Shown: piece after piece, positions 1 to 7,917 of the stretch
Numbering within the stretch: position 1 is the first letter of the stretch
How the letters are laid out: the number at the start of each line of letters is the position of its first letter
Origin: Umezawaea sp049997955
GTDB taxonomy: Bacteria > Actinomycetota > Actinomycetes > Mycobacteriales > Pseudonocardiaceae
Reading direction: 5' to 3'
Length of the DNA stretch: 64,000 nt
Assembly: GCA_049997955.1 (NCBI GenBank)
Contig: JAEBDY010000002.1
Location: 617,478-681,477, forward strand
Made by a program: the position numbers and the translations under genes
The notes under the pieces: generated by a model
Seen by the model: only the letters and a program-made list of their open reading frames with translations
Database searches by the model: none
Told to the model about the DNA's origin: nothing

Positions 1-732
1 GAGCTGCGCGCGCCGCTGACGCAGTTGCACACGCGGGCGCAGTTGTTGGCGCGCAAGGCGGACGCGCTGGAGTGCCCGGAGGCGCTGGCGACCGAGATGC
101 GCCGCCTGGTCAACGGCACCCGACAACTCGGCGACGTGGTCGACGACATCCTCCGCTCCGCGCTCTCCGGCGAGCAGCCGGGGACGGACGTGGTCGACCT
201 GGCGGAGGTGGCCGACGAGGTGGTCGCGGCCGAGGACGCGCGGGCCGCCGAAACGGGACTGGTGCTGAAGGTGCGGCGGGAACCGGGCCGGTTCCTGGTG
301 CCCGGCGCGGAATCGGCGCTGCGCCGCGTGGTGACCGCGCTGGTGGACAACGCGATCGGTCACACGCCCGCGGGCGGGAGCGTCGTGGTGACGTTGGAGA
401 CGCCGACCGCGGACGTGGTCCGGCTGTCGGTGCGCGACAGCGGGGTGGGGTTCGACCAGGCGGACGGGCGGTCGCTGTTCGAGCGCTTCCACCGCGGCAC
501 GTCCGGGCACGGCCAGCGGTTCGGCATCGGCCTTTCGCTGGTCCGCGAGGTCGTGGAGGCCCACCGCGGCACGGTGTCCGCCGTGGGCGAGCCCGGTGCG
601 GGCGCGGTGTTCACCGTGGACCTGCCCGCCGTGGAGCCCCTGATCCCGTTGCCCCGCCGCGAGTCCGCCTCGGTGACGGAGGCCGCGATCTTCTGGGCGA
701 AGGGCGCGGGGGTTCACATAGCGCGGCGGTAG
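1..732 (+). CDS. Sensor histidine kinase, C-terminal part (5' truncated by window edge)
   Basis: The reading frame is open from base 1 and lacks a start, so only the C-terminal ~243 residues are present. The first residues (ELRAPLTQL) are the end of the HisKA H-box, with the phosphorylated His just outside the window. An HATPase_c domain follows with an N-box (ALVDNAIGHTPAGG), G1 box (DSGVGF) and G2 box (GIGLSLVREVVEAHRG). These are the hallmarks of an OmpR/EnvZ-class membrane sensor kinase that autophosphorylates and passes phosphate to a response regulator, probably encoded upstream. Its 3' end overlaps the convergent LysR gene by 19 bp. The signal is unknown, and membership in the neighbouring biosynthetic locus cannot be judged. 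Confidence 0.9.
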   Translation, partial: ELRAPLTQLHTRAQLLARKADALECPEALATEMRRLVNGTRQLGDVVDDILRSALSGEQPGTDVVDLAEVADEVVAAEDARAAETGLVLKVRREPGRFLVPGAESALRRVVTALVDNAIGHTPAGGSVVVTLETPTADVVRLSVRDSGVGFDQADGRSLFERFHRGTSGHGQRFGIGLSLVREVVEAHRGTVSAVGEPGAGAVFTVDLPAVEPLIPLPRRESASVTEAAIFWAKGAGVHIARR

Positions 733-1664
733 TCGACGACGCGGAACGGCGGCGTCGGTCGGCGGGCGCGGAAGCGCTCGTCGGACGCGGACGTGACGAG
801 TTCGGTGGCGATGGCGGCCAGCGGCGAGCCGGGCTGCCAGACCAGCATCGTGCGGCACCACAGGGGTTCGTCGACGAGGTGGCGGAACACCACACCGGGC
901 ACGGGGCCGGTGGCGGTCGGGAACAGGCCGACGGTCGTGCCGGAGCCGACGATGGTCGCGGCGGTGCCGTGGTCGGCGCCGAAGTGGCGGAACCGCGGCG
1001 CGAACCCGGCGCGTTCGCACGCCGTGCGCAGGCTGTGCCGGAGCCCGCCCGCCTTGTCGGCGGGCGCGATCCAGTCGTACTCGGCGAGGTGCGCGAGCCG
1101 GAGCCGGTCGCGGTCCGCCTCGGGGTGGTTCGCGTGCAGGCCGACCAGCAGCGGTTCCACGCCGAGGTCGCGGACGACCAGCCGGTGCGAGCGGGGCGCG
1201 GGCGCGTCCGGGTACTCGGTGATCACCGCGAGGTCCAGCCGCGCCGTGCGCACGAGGTCCACGACGGCCTCCGAGCTCTCCTCCACGTAGGTGACCTGCT
1301 CGTGCTCCGGCAGCAGACCGCGCAACGCCGCCGCGACGGTGGAGATCCACGGGCTGTCCACACCGCCCAGCCGGACCGCCGACGTGGACCCGCCGCTGTG
1401 CGCGCGGGTCCGCGCCGACGCGATCAGGTCGTCGAACCCGCTGATCAGCACCCGCGCGCCGAGCAGGACGTGGGTGCCCAGCTCGGTCGGCTCGACCCCG
1501 TGCGGGCGGCGGACGAACAGCGGTGCGCCCAACTCGCGCTCGATCCGGCCCAGCTGCGCGGTGAGGCCGGACTGGGCGATCCGCAGCGCCGCCGCGGCCC
1601 GGCTGATGCTGCCCGCCTCCGCCACGGCCACGACGACCTGCAGATGCCGAAGTCCCAACTCCAT
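714..1664 (-). CDS. LysR-family transcriptional regulator
   Basis: The 316-residue protein begins with a classic LysR winged helix-turn-helix (residues 1-60: MELGLRHLQVVVAVAEAGS, then AAAALRIAQSGLTAQLGRIE). A periplasmic-binding-like effector domain fills the rest, the normal length for the family. It is the last gene of a minus-strand trio after the exporter (7-bp gap), so it is probably co-transcribed with the flavodoxin-like gene and the MFS gene. LysR regulators typically bind near a divergent promoter. The obvious target here is the 3834-4085 intergenic region, which holds a perfect inverted repeat upstream of the large biosynthetic operon. The effector is unknown, and control of that operon is inferred from position. 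Confidence 0.9.
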   Translation of the reverse strand: MELGLRHLQVVVAVAEAGSISRAAAALRIAQSGLTAQLGRIERELGAPLFVRRPHGVEPTELGTHVLLGARVLISGFDDLIASARTRAHSGGSTSAVRLGGVDSPWISTVAAALRGLLPEHEQVTYVEESSEAVVDLVRTARLDLAVITEYPDAPAPRSHRLVVRDLGVEPLLVGLHANHPEADRDRLRLAHLAEYDWIAPADKAGGLRHSLRTACERAGFAPRFRHFGADHGTAATIVGSGTTVGLFPTATGPVPGVVFRHLVDEPLWCRTMLVWQPGSPLAAIATELVTSASDERFRARRPTPPFRVVDYRRAM

Positions 1665-1671
1665 GACGCCC

Positions 1672-3195
1672 TCACCTGTCCGGTCGGAAACACCTGATGA
1701 CGAACGCGACCCCGACCAGCGACAGCAGCGTCGCCCAGGTCGAGGAGGTGTACATCGCTTGCAGGAACGCGTGGTTCGCGGCGTCGAGCAGCCACGGTTC
1801 GCGCGCGGCGGCGGCCACGGCCCTGGCTCCCTGCGCCGATTCGGCCGCCTGGTCGCGGACGCCCTCCGGCAGTCGCGGCAGGACCGGGGCGATCTGCCGG
1901 TGGTAGCTCGCGGTCAGCACGGAGCCGAGGACGGCGGTGCCGAGGGCGCCGCCGACCTGCCGCATGGCGCTGTTGATCGCCGCGCCCGCGCCGCTCACCC
2001 GCGGCGGCAGGACGGCCATCATCGCGGTGGTGATCGGCGCGCTGATCATGCCCATGCCGAAGCCCTGGACCACGAGCATCACCAGGAGCAGGGGGATGGA
2101 CGTGGTCCGGTCGAAGGTCACGTAGCTCGCGAACGTCGCCGTGGCGAGCAGCATCCCGCCCACGACCGTCCAGCGAACCGTGAGGAAGGCGGTGATCCGC
2201 GGCGACACCAGGTTGCCGACGACGATGCCCACCGCGGCGGCGACCATCACCAGACCGGCGCCCAGCGGTGTAAGCCCCCGGATGCCCTGGAGGTAGAACG
2301 CCGTGGCGAACAGCTGGCCGGTGAGGCCGAAGAAGGTGAACAGCAGGGCGATGCTGCCGCCGGTGAACTGCCGCACGCCGAACAGCCGCACGTCGAAGCT
2401 CGGGTGTTCGGCGGAGCGCTGCACCAGCACGAACCAGGTCAGCAGCAGGACCCCGAGCACCAGCGGGACGAGCACGCCGACGGCCAGCCAGTCCGCGCGC
2501 TGCCCGCCCTCGACGATCCCGTAGACGAGGCTGCCCAGGCCCAGCACGGAAAGCACCAGGCCGAACGGGTCGAGCGGGCGCCGGTCCGCGGAGCTCAGCC
2601 GGGGCACGAACGCCACCACACCGGCCAGGCAGGCCAGCACGACCGGCACGTTGACCAGGAACACCGAGCCCCACCAGAACCGGGCCAGCAGCGCGCCGCC
2701 CAGCACCGGGCCCAGTGCCACGCCGAGGCCGCTTGCCGACGCCCACAGCGCGATGGCCTTCGACCGCTGTGCCTCGGACGTGGTGCGGACGATGATCGAC
2801 AGCGTGGCGGGCATCAGCAGCGCGCTGCCCAGCCCCATCGCGCCGCGGGTCGCGATCAGCTCGACGGCGCTGGTGCTGAACGCGGCGAACGCCGACGCCA
2901 CCGAGAACAGGACCAGACCGGCGAACAGGGTGGCGCGCGGGCCGTAGCGGTCGCCGAGCGCACCGCCAGCGAACATCGCCGACGCCAGCACCAGCGAGTA
3001 CGAACTGCTCGCCCAGGCCAGCTCCCCCGCGTTCGCGCCGAGGCCGCGCACCGGGTCGGCGAGCGTCTCCATCGCGATGTTGAGGATGGAGTTGTCCAGC
3101 CAGAGCAGCATGTGGGCGGCGACCGCGACGGTGACGACCGCCCACGTCCGCGTGGTCCCCCGCCGCTCCCCGGTGACGTCGGAAACCCTTTTCAC
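1672..3195 (-). CDS. MFS drug exporter, DHA2 (EmrB/QacA) type
   Basis: This 507-residue protein has about 14 hydrophobic helices and matches the proton-driven DHA2 multidrug exporters. The cytoplasmic-loop signature after TM2 is visible (GGALGDRYGPRATLFAGL), and TM1 carries the LWLDNSILNIAM element typical of the family. It starts 4 bp inside the end of the upstream flavodoxin-like gene (ATGA overlap) and is followed after 7 bp by the LysR regulator, so the three form one operon. Its place beside a biosynthetic operon suggests export of the product or self-protection. The substrate is not predictable from sequence. Confidence 0.88.
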   Translation of the reverse strand: MKRVSDVTGERRGTTRTWAVVTVAVAAHMLLWLDNSILNIAMETLADPVRGLGANAGELAWASSSYSLVLASAMFAGGALGDRYGPRATLFAGLVLFSVASAFAAFSTSAVELIATRGAMGLGSALLMPATLSIIVRTTSEAQRSKAIALWASASGLGVALGPVLGGALLARFWWGSVFLVNVPVVLACLAGVVAFVPRLSSADRRPLDPFGLVLSVLGLGSLVYGIVEGGQRADWLAVGVLVPLVLGVLLLTWFVLVQRSAEHPSFDVRLFGVRQFTGGSIALLFTFFGLTGQLFATAFYLQGIRGLTPLGAGLVMVAAAVGIVVGNLVSPRITAFLTVRWTVVGGMLLATATFASYVTFDRTTSIPLLLVMLVVQGFGMGMISAPITTAMMAVLPPRVSGAGAAINSAMRQVGGALGTAVLGSVLTASYHRQIAPVLPRLPEGVRDQAAESAQGARAVAAAAREPWLLDAANHAFLQAMYTSSTWATLLSLVGVAFVIRCFRPDR

Positions 3196-3797
3196 GACTT
3201 CAGCGCCCGCTTGCCCTCGACGACGATCCGCGCGTACGTCGCGACCCTCCGGCCCAGGTATTCGGCGGTGTCGAGATCCGCCTTGTGCATCAGTTCCGGT
3301 CCTTCATCGGTGTTGGACTGCGCGGCGACGCCGAGCGAGAAGCCCAGCCGGTTCAGGTCGTGCTCGCTGCCTTTGGTGGAGCTCCACCCGGAACGCAGGC
3401 CGAGGTTGACCCACACCATTCCGTGCTGGGCGGCGAAGGTGGTGAAGTACCCGAGCGTCCCGGACTTGTCACCGGCCTTCGCGCCCGAGTTCGTGAAGCC
3501 CGCGGCCAGCTTGTCCTGCCAGCGCCGGGTCAGCCAGCGCCTGCTGCTGGCCTCGGCGAACCGGTGGAACGCGGCCGACGCCGACCCCATGTACGTCGGG
3601 GCGCCGAAGATGACCGCGTCCGCGTCGTCGAGCTGGAACCACTGCTCAGGAGTGATGTCGTCGACCGCGATGGACACGACGTGGGTGTCGGCGACCCCTT
3701 GGGCGCCCTGCCGCACGGCGGCGGCGAGCTTCCCCGTGTGGCCGCGCCCGTCGTGGCACGCCACGACCACGTGCACCGGATCCGTCGACAAGCTCAA
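3192..3797 (-). CDS. Flavodoxin-fold NAD(P)H:quinone/FMN reductase-like protein
   Basis: The product is a ~201-residue flavodoxin-fold protein: strand 1 (VHVVVACHDGRGHTGKLAAA) is followed by a phosphate-binding-like loop and FGAPTYMGSASAAF, the flavin-binding loop seen in WrbA/NAD(P)H:quinone oxidoreductases. I chose the TTG start at 3797 because GGGAGG lies five bases upstream; a GTG at 3833 would add 12 residues without a good ribosome site. It is the first gene of the operon with the MFS exporter (4-bp overlap) and LysR. A two-electron quinone reductase would make sense beside a pathway handling aminophenols and diazoquinones, which oxidise to reactive quinoid species. That role is inference. 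Confidence 0.8.
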   Translation of the reverse strand: MSLSTDPVHVVVACHDGRGHTGKLAAAVRQGAQGVADTHVVSIAVDDITPEQWFQLDDADAVIFGAPTYMGSASAAFHRFAEASSRRWLTRRWQDKLAAGFTNSGAKAGDKSGTLGYFTTFAAQHGMVWVNLGLRSGWSSTKGSEHDLNRLGFSLGVAAQSNTDEGPELMHKADLDTAEYLGRRVATYARIVVEGKRALKS

Positions 3798-3959
3798 GGC
3801 AACCTCCCGCTCTCCGTCGAGACTTGGGAACACCGCGAATCTGCCACGAGAAAATGAGAAACTTCTTAGAACCCCGACATGGTCGCGAACCGTCCGAATG
3901 GCGGTACGACGCCGGTCCCTCCCGTGCCGGTAAATAGGGGTCGTTTCGACTGAACCGGC

Positions 3960-3988
3960 ATAACTGCCGAGTTATCGACAAGAGTTAT
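3960..3988. promoter_or_regulatory. Candidate LysR operator (inverted repeat plus third half-site)
   Basis: ATAACT (3960-3965) and AGTTAT (3970-3975) form a perfect 6-bp inverted repeat spaced by 4 bp. A further AGTTAT follows at 3983-3988, directly before the candidate -35 box. The AT-rich half-sites stand out in very GC-rich DNA, and the layout suits a LysR-type activator binding upstream of the biosynthetic operon. Which regulator binds is not shown. Confidence 0.5.
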
Positions 3989-4018
3989 TTGTCCGCCGTC
4001 GACGGCCGTGGCTAGCCT
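3989..4018 (+). promoter_or_regulatory. Candidate promoter of the biosynthetic operon
   Basis: TTGTCC (3989-3994) and TAGCCT (4013-4018) are separated by 18 bp and resemble -35/-10 boxes of the main vegetative sigma factor. Transcription would begin near 4025, about 60 nt before the first ATG at 4086. That gene has a good ribosome site (GGGAGG, about 4070-4075). The divergent flavodoxin-MFS-LysR operon must also be driven from this 3798-4085 interval. Confidence 0.45.
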
Positions 4019-4085
4019 GACGACCTAGCGATTCCCTTTCACTTCCTTCGCTGAACCAGTTTTCGAAAAGGGAGGTGCGGACGGC

Positions 4086-4895
4086 ATGACGAATACCGGG
4101 AAGCTATTCCGGATGCGCCGGTTGTCCTCGGCGAACGACGGAAGGCACCTGTTCGTCCCGCTGGACCACAGCGTGTCCGACGGCCCGGTCGTGCCCCACG
4201 ACCGGTGGCACGACCTGCTCCGCGGCCTGGTGGAGGGCGGCGCCGACGCGCTCATCGTCCACAAGGGACGGGCGAGGCTGGTGCCACCGCGGATCCTGGC
4301 GGCGTGCGCGCTCGTGGTGCACCTCAGCGCGGGCACCGCCCACGCCGCGGACACCAACGCCAAGGTGCTCGTCGGCGACGCCGAGGACGCGCTGCGGCTG
4401 GGCGCCGACGCGGTCAGCGTGCACGTGAACATCGGGTCCGACACCGAGGAGCGGCAGCTCGCCGACCTCGGCGCGGTCGCGACGGCGTGCGACGCCTGGG
4501 GGCTGCCGCTGATCGCGATGATCTACCCGCGCGGACCGCGGATCGTCGACCCGCACGATCCCGCGCTGCTCGCCCACGTGGTCAACATCGCCGCCGACCT
4601 CGGCGCGGACCTGGTGAAGACCTCGGTCACCCTGCCCGCGCGGCGGATGGCGGAGGTCGTGGCGAACTCGCCGGTCCCGGTGCTCGCGGCAGGCGGCCCG
4701 ACCGACGGCTCCGACCTCATCGCCCACGCCACCGAGCTGATGGAGGCGGGCTGCGCGGGCCTCGCCGTGGGCCGCAAGGTCTTCACCTCCCCCAACCCGG
4801 CGTCGCTGGTGGCCAGGCTCGCCGCCGTCGTGCACGCCCCCGAGCACCGGGCAGACCTCTCCCGAATCCCCTCGATGACGACAGGTGCCGTATGA
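4086..4895 (+). CDS. 2-amino-4,5-dihydroxy-6-one-heptanoate-7-phosphate synthase (GriI-type aldolase)
   Basis: The 269-residue protein belongs to the DhnA-type class I aldolase family. It carries VPLDHSVSDGP (residues 24-34), the MIYPRGP loop (145-151) and the Schiff-base Lys178 in GADLVKTSVT, then a phosphate-binding AAGGPTDGSD. In grixazone biosynthesis GriI condenses aspartate-4-semialdehyde with dihydroxyacetone phosphate to give the C7 precursor of 3-amino-4-hydroxybenzoate. Archaeal relatives make the DKFP-pathway precursor of dehydroquinate. The next gene (4-bp ATGA overlap) is the matching GriH-type partner, which makes the 3,4-AHBA assignment strong. It is the first gene of the operon and has a clear GGGAGG ribosome site. 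Confidence 0.9.
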   Translation: MTNTGKLFRMRRLSSANDGRHLFVPLDHSVSDGPVVPHDRWHDLLRGLVEGGADALIVHKGRARLVPPRILAACALVVHLSAGTAHAADTNAKVLVGDAEDALRLGADAVSVHVNIGSDTEERQLADLGAVATACDAWGLPLIAMIYPRGPRIVDPHDPALLAHVVNIAADLGADLVKTSVTLPARRMAEVVANSPVPVLAAGGPTDGSDLIAHATELMEAGCAGLAVGRKVFTSPNPASLVARLAAVVHAPEHRADLSRIPSMTTGAV

Positions 4896-5983
4896 CGCTC
4901 GCTTGGATCGACCTCCGAACCGTTGCCCCGCAGCACGTGGAGGGCGTCGTGGACGCCGCGATCCACTCGCGGCTGCACGGCGTCGTCTCCGACGACTCGT
5001 CCGTGCTCGCGACGCTGCCCCCGACCATCGCGAGCGTGCTCGTGGGCGAGGACGAGGGGTTCACCGGCATCACGGCCACCGTCGTCGCGGACCAGGCCGA
5101 ACTGGACGCGCTGGTGCTGGCGGCCGGCGACCGCGAGAACGTGGCCGCGTGGGTCGACGTGCACGACGACCGCACGCTGCAACTCGCCTGCGCCGCCGCC
5201 GTCGCCCTGCCCTACAGCGTGGTGCGGTTCGCCGACCCGACCAAGATCCCGCTGGAGATCGTGCTCGCCGCGGCGGACCGCGCGCCCGGCAAGCTGTTCA
5301 CGGTCTGCGTCGACATCGAGGAGGCGTCGATCGTCGTCGACGTGCTGGAGCGCGGTTCCGAGGGTGTGCTGCTGGCGCCCAAGGACGCGACCGAGGTTTT
5401 CGCGCTGAGCCGGCTGCTGGAGGCGACCAGCCCGCCGCTGGAGCTGGCGACGCTGGTCGTCGACCGCATCGAGCACCACGGCCTCGGCGACCGGGTGTGC
5501 GTCGACACGTGCACGCACTTCGAGGAGGACGAGGGCATCCTGGTCGGCTCGTTCTCGACCGGGTTCCTGTTGTCCTGCAGCGAAACCCACCCGCTGCCCT
5601 ACATGCCGACCCGGCCGTTCCGGGTCAACGCGGGCGCGTTGCACTCCTACGTGCTCGGGCCGGAGAACCGGACGAACTACCTGAGCGAGCTGCACTCCGG
5701 CAGCACGGTCCTCGCGGTCAACTCCGAGGGCCGCACCCGCCGGGTCGTGGTCGGACGGTCCAAACTGGAGTCGCGCCCGCTGCTCAGCATCACCGCGCAC
5801 TCCGTCGACGGCGTCGAGGTCAGCCTGACCGTGCAGGACGACTGGCACGTCCGGCTGCTCGGACCCGGCGGCAAGGTCCGCAACGTCACGGAGCTCCAGC
5901 AGGGCGACGAGCTGCTCGGCTACCTGGCGACCGACCAGCGGCACGTGGGCATCCCGATCGGCGAATTCTGCAAGGAGAGCTGA
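4892..5983 (+). CDS. 3-amino-4-hydroxybenzoate synthase (GriH-type, DHQ synthase II family)
   Basis: This 363-residue protein is of the archaeal-type 3-dehydroquinate synthase II family. Family marks include VGSFSTGFLLSCSETHPLPY, PFRVNAGALHSYVL and the C-terminal DQRHVGIPIGEF. In grixazone, cuevaene and manumycin-type clusters the homologues (GriH and relatives) cyclise and aromatise the GriI product to 3-amino-4-hydroxybenzoate in a metal-dependent reaction without using the shikimate pathway. The ATG at 4892 overlaps the stop of the aldolase gene, so translation is coupled. The pairing rules out a simple shikimate role in this organism. Function by homology is firm; the product is not proven. 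Confidence 0.92.
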   Translation: MTLAWIDLRTVAPQHVEGVVDAAIHSRLHGVVSDDSSVLATLPPTIASVLVGEDEGFTGITATVVADQAELDALVLAAGDRENVAAWVDVHDDRTLQLACAAAVALPYSVVRFADPTKIPLEIVLAAADRAPGKLFTVCVDIEEASIVVDVLERGSEGVLLAPKDATEVFALSRLLEATSPPLELATLVVDRIEHHGLGDRVCVDTCTHFEEDEGILVGSFSTGFLLSCSETHPLPYMPTRPFRVNAGALHSYVLGPENRTNYLSELHSGSTVLAVNSEGRTRRVVVGRSKLESRPLLSITAHSVDGVEVSLTVQDDWHVRLLGPGGKVRNVTELQQGDELLGYLATDQRHVGIPIGEFCKES

Positions 5984-7359
5984 TGCGGGCCCTCCTGGAA
6001 GAGCTGTTCGACGCCCATCCCGGCGAACTCCCCTACCTCGTGCACGACGACCGCGTGGTGGACCGGGCCGAGGTCCGCGCGTCCGTCGCCGCGGAGGCCA
6101 GGGTGTTCAGCGGCTTCGGCATCGGTGACGGGTCCACGGTGCTGGTCCAGGTGCCGTCGAGCCGCACGCAGGTCGAGGTGGTGTTCGCGCTGTGGTCGCT
6201 GGGGGCGCAGGTGATGCTGGTCGACCACCGGCTCGCGCCAGCGGAGGTCGAGGCGCTGCGCTCGTTGTGCCGCCCCGAGTTCACCGTCCGGGCCACGGCG
6301 GGCGGCCGGTTCGCCATGGCGTTCCAACCGACGTACGAGCTGGTCACCAAGCACCACCGCGACGGCGGGACGGCGACGACCGAGCACCGGCTGGTCCAGT
6401 TCAGCTCCGGCTCCACGGGGCAGCCGAAGGTGATCGGCCGGACTCCCGCGTCGCTCGCGGCGGAGGTCGAGCGGTTCACCCGGATCGACGGCATGCCGAA
6501 GGCGGGCGAACGGGTGCTGCTGCTCAGCTCCACCGCGCACAGCTTCGGCCTGGTCGCCGGGCTGCTGCACTCGCTCGCGGCGGGCGTGGCCGCGGTGTTC
6601 ACCCCCCGACTGTCGGCGAAGGACGTGCTGGCCACCGCCGAGAAGCACGACGTCCACGCCGTCTTCGGCACGCCGTTCCACTACGAGCTGGTGACCACGG
6701 CGAAGTCCGTGCCCGTGCTGCCGTCCCTGCGGGCGGCGGTGTCCGGTGGCGAGATGATGCCGGACGGGGTCGCGGAGGCGTTCCGGGAGCGGTTCGGCGT
6801 GGGTCTCGGCGAGTCCTACGGCACCACCGAGACCGGTGTGATCGCGATGGAGGTCAGCGGTGATTCCCGGCCCTCGGTCGGCAGAGCCGCTCCCGGCATC
6901 GCGCTGCGGGTGGCCGATGGCGAACTGGAAGTCGAGCTACCGGAGGGAACCCCGTACCTCCGGGGCTCCGACACCGGCAGGTACGTCGACGGCTGGCTCC
7001 GAACGCACGACCGGGCCTCCCAGGACGAGCACGGAGCCGTTCGGCTGCTCGGCCGCAGCGACTCCCTGGTGGTGATCGGCGGGCTCAAGGTCGACCTGGT
7101 CGAGGTCGAATCCGTGCTGCGCCAACATCCCCGGATCACCGACGTGGTCGTCGTCCACGCCGAGTCGATCGAGGCGTACGTGTCCGCCGACTCCGACGGA
7201 CCGGGCGCCGGGGAGCTCACCGGCTGGTGCCGCGACCGGCTGGCCGCCTACAAGGTGCCGCGGCTGATCCGCGTGCTGCCCGCACTGCCCCGCACGTCGA
7301 ACGGGAAGTTGATCCGGCGCGCGCAGACCCTGCGCGGCGCCGTTCCAGGACCGTCCTGA
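5983..7359 (+). CDS. Aryl-AMP ligase (ANL superfamily), probable loader of 3,4-AHBA onto ACP
   Basis: A 458-residue adenylate-forming enzyme, short for the family. The phosphate-binding loop is FSSGSTGQPK (140-149), the A5 motif is ESYGTTETG (278-286), the hinge region is LLGRSDSLVVIGG, and the C-terminal catalytic lysine is in SNGKLIRR (K442). Its start ATG shares one base with the preceding stop (TGATG) and has a GGAG site. It lies directly between the 3,4-AHBA genes and the two ACP genes. The simplest reading is that it adenylates 3-amino-4-hydroxybenzoate and transfers it to a carrier protein as the starter unit. It could instead make a CoA ester. Substrate assignment is inferred from context. 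Confidence 0.82.
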   Translation: MRALLEELFDAHPGELPYLVHDDRVVDRAEVRASVAAEARVFSGFGIGDGSTVLVQVPSSRTQVEVVFALWSLGAQVMLVDHRLAPAEVEALRSLCRPEFTVRATAGGRFAMAFQPTYELVTKHHRDGGTATTEHRLVQFSSGSTGQPKVIGRTPASLAAEVERFTRIDGMPKAGERVLLLSSTAHSFGLVAGLLHSLAAGVAAVFTPRLSAKDVLATAEKHDVHAVFGTPFHYELVTTAKSVPVLPSLRAAVSGGEMMPDGVAEAFRERFGVGLGESYGTTETGVIAMEVSGDSRPSVGRAAPGIALRVADGELEVELPEGTPYLRGSDTGRYVDGWLRTHDRASQDEHGAVRLLGRSDSLVVIGGLKVDLVEVESVLRQHPRITDVVVVHAESIEAYVSADSDGPGAGELTGWCRDRLAAYKVPRLIRVLPALPRTSNGKLIRRAQTLRGAVPGPS

Positions 7360-7384
7360 AACCCACCACCGAAGGGGTTGGCCG

Positions 7385-7654
7385 ATGCCGACGCTCGAGA
7401 ACGAGATCCGCGACTTCATCGTCACCACGGTCGTCAAGGACATGAACCACCCGATCGCACCCGACGAGCTCGGCGTCGAGAGCCCGCTGGGCAGCGGCGG
7501 CATCGACCTGGACTCGCTCAGCCTGATCGAGCTGACCATGCGGCTGGAGCGGCGGTTCAACGTGCAGTTCCCGGAGACCGACATCGAGCCGCTCGGCGCG
7601 ATGACGCTGGGCGAGCTGGCAGCCGACATCGTGGAGCGGGGCGCCACGGCATGA
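7385..7654 (+). CDS. Acyl carrier protein 1
   Basis: An 89-residue acidic helical protein with the phosphopantetheine attachment motif GIDLDSLSLIEL, the modified serine being Ser44. The length and the LDSLSLIEL helix-II motif fit a stand-alone type II ACP/aryl carrier protein. It is the only gene in the operon's first half with a real gap upstream (25 bp) and has a GAAGGGG ribosome site. It overlaps the second ACP gene by 4 bp. Two different ACPs beside a KS suggest one carries the aryl starter or growing chain and the other malonyl. Which does which cannot be told from sequence. Confidence 0.9.
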   Translation: MPTLENEIRDFIVTTVVKDMNHPIAPDELGVESPLGSGGIDLDSLSLIELTMRLERRFNVQFPETDIEPLGAMTLGELAADIVERGATA

Positions 7655-7917
7655 CCACACGGGTGGAGATCACGACGGCGGTGGTGCGGGAACTGCTGTC
7701 CGATCCCAAGATCTTCCCGGAGCTGCCCGCCGACCTCGACGAGGACGCCGAGCTGGCGCTGGACTCGTTGGGGCTGGTGTGGTTCCTGCACCAGCTCGGC
7801 ACGAAGTACGACCTGGTGATCGAGCCCGAGGACGAGCACATCACCGCGTTCACCTCGCTGCGCGGCATCACCGACCACCTCAACGACGTGCGGGCGGGCG
7901 GGCTCGACGATGACTGA
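7651..7917 (+). CDS. Acyl carrier protein 2
   Basis: An 88-residue ACP with the motif ELALDSLGLVWFLHQL; the predicted phosphopantetheine site is Ser39. It differs clearly from ACP1 after the serine (GLVWFLHQ rather than SLIELTMR), so the two carriers are probably specialised for different partners. It overlaps ACP1 by 4 bp and the KS gene by 8 bp, consistent with tightly coupled, stoichiometric translation of ACP and ketosynthase. Confidence 0.87.
   Translation: MTTRVEITTAVVRELLSDPKIFPELPADLDEDAELALDSLGLVWFLHQLGTKYDLVIEPEDEHITAFTSLRGITDHLNDVRAGGLDDD

Noticed and set aside
72..1697. A long plus-strand frame across the kinase tail and LysR gene
   Set aside because: It is Arg/Gly/Ala-rich with no motifs and overlaps two clearly recognisable genes; typical of high-GC shadow frames.
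4892..5983. Archaeal-type dehydroquinate synthase for the shikimate pathway
   Set aside because: Actinobacteria use AroB. Pairing with the GriI-type aldolase in a secondary operon points to 3,4-AHBA formation.
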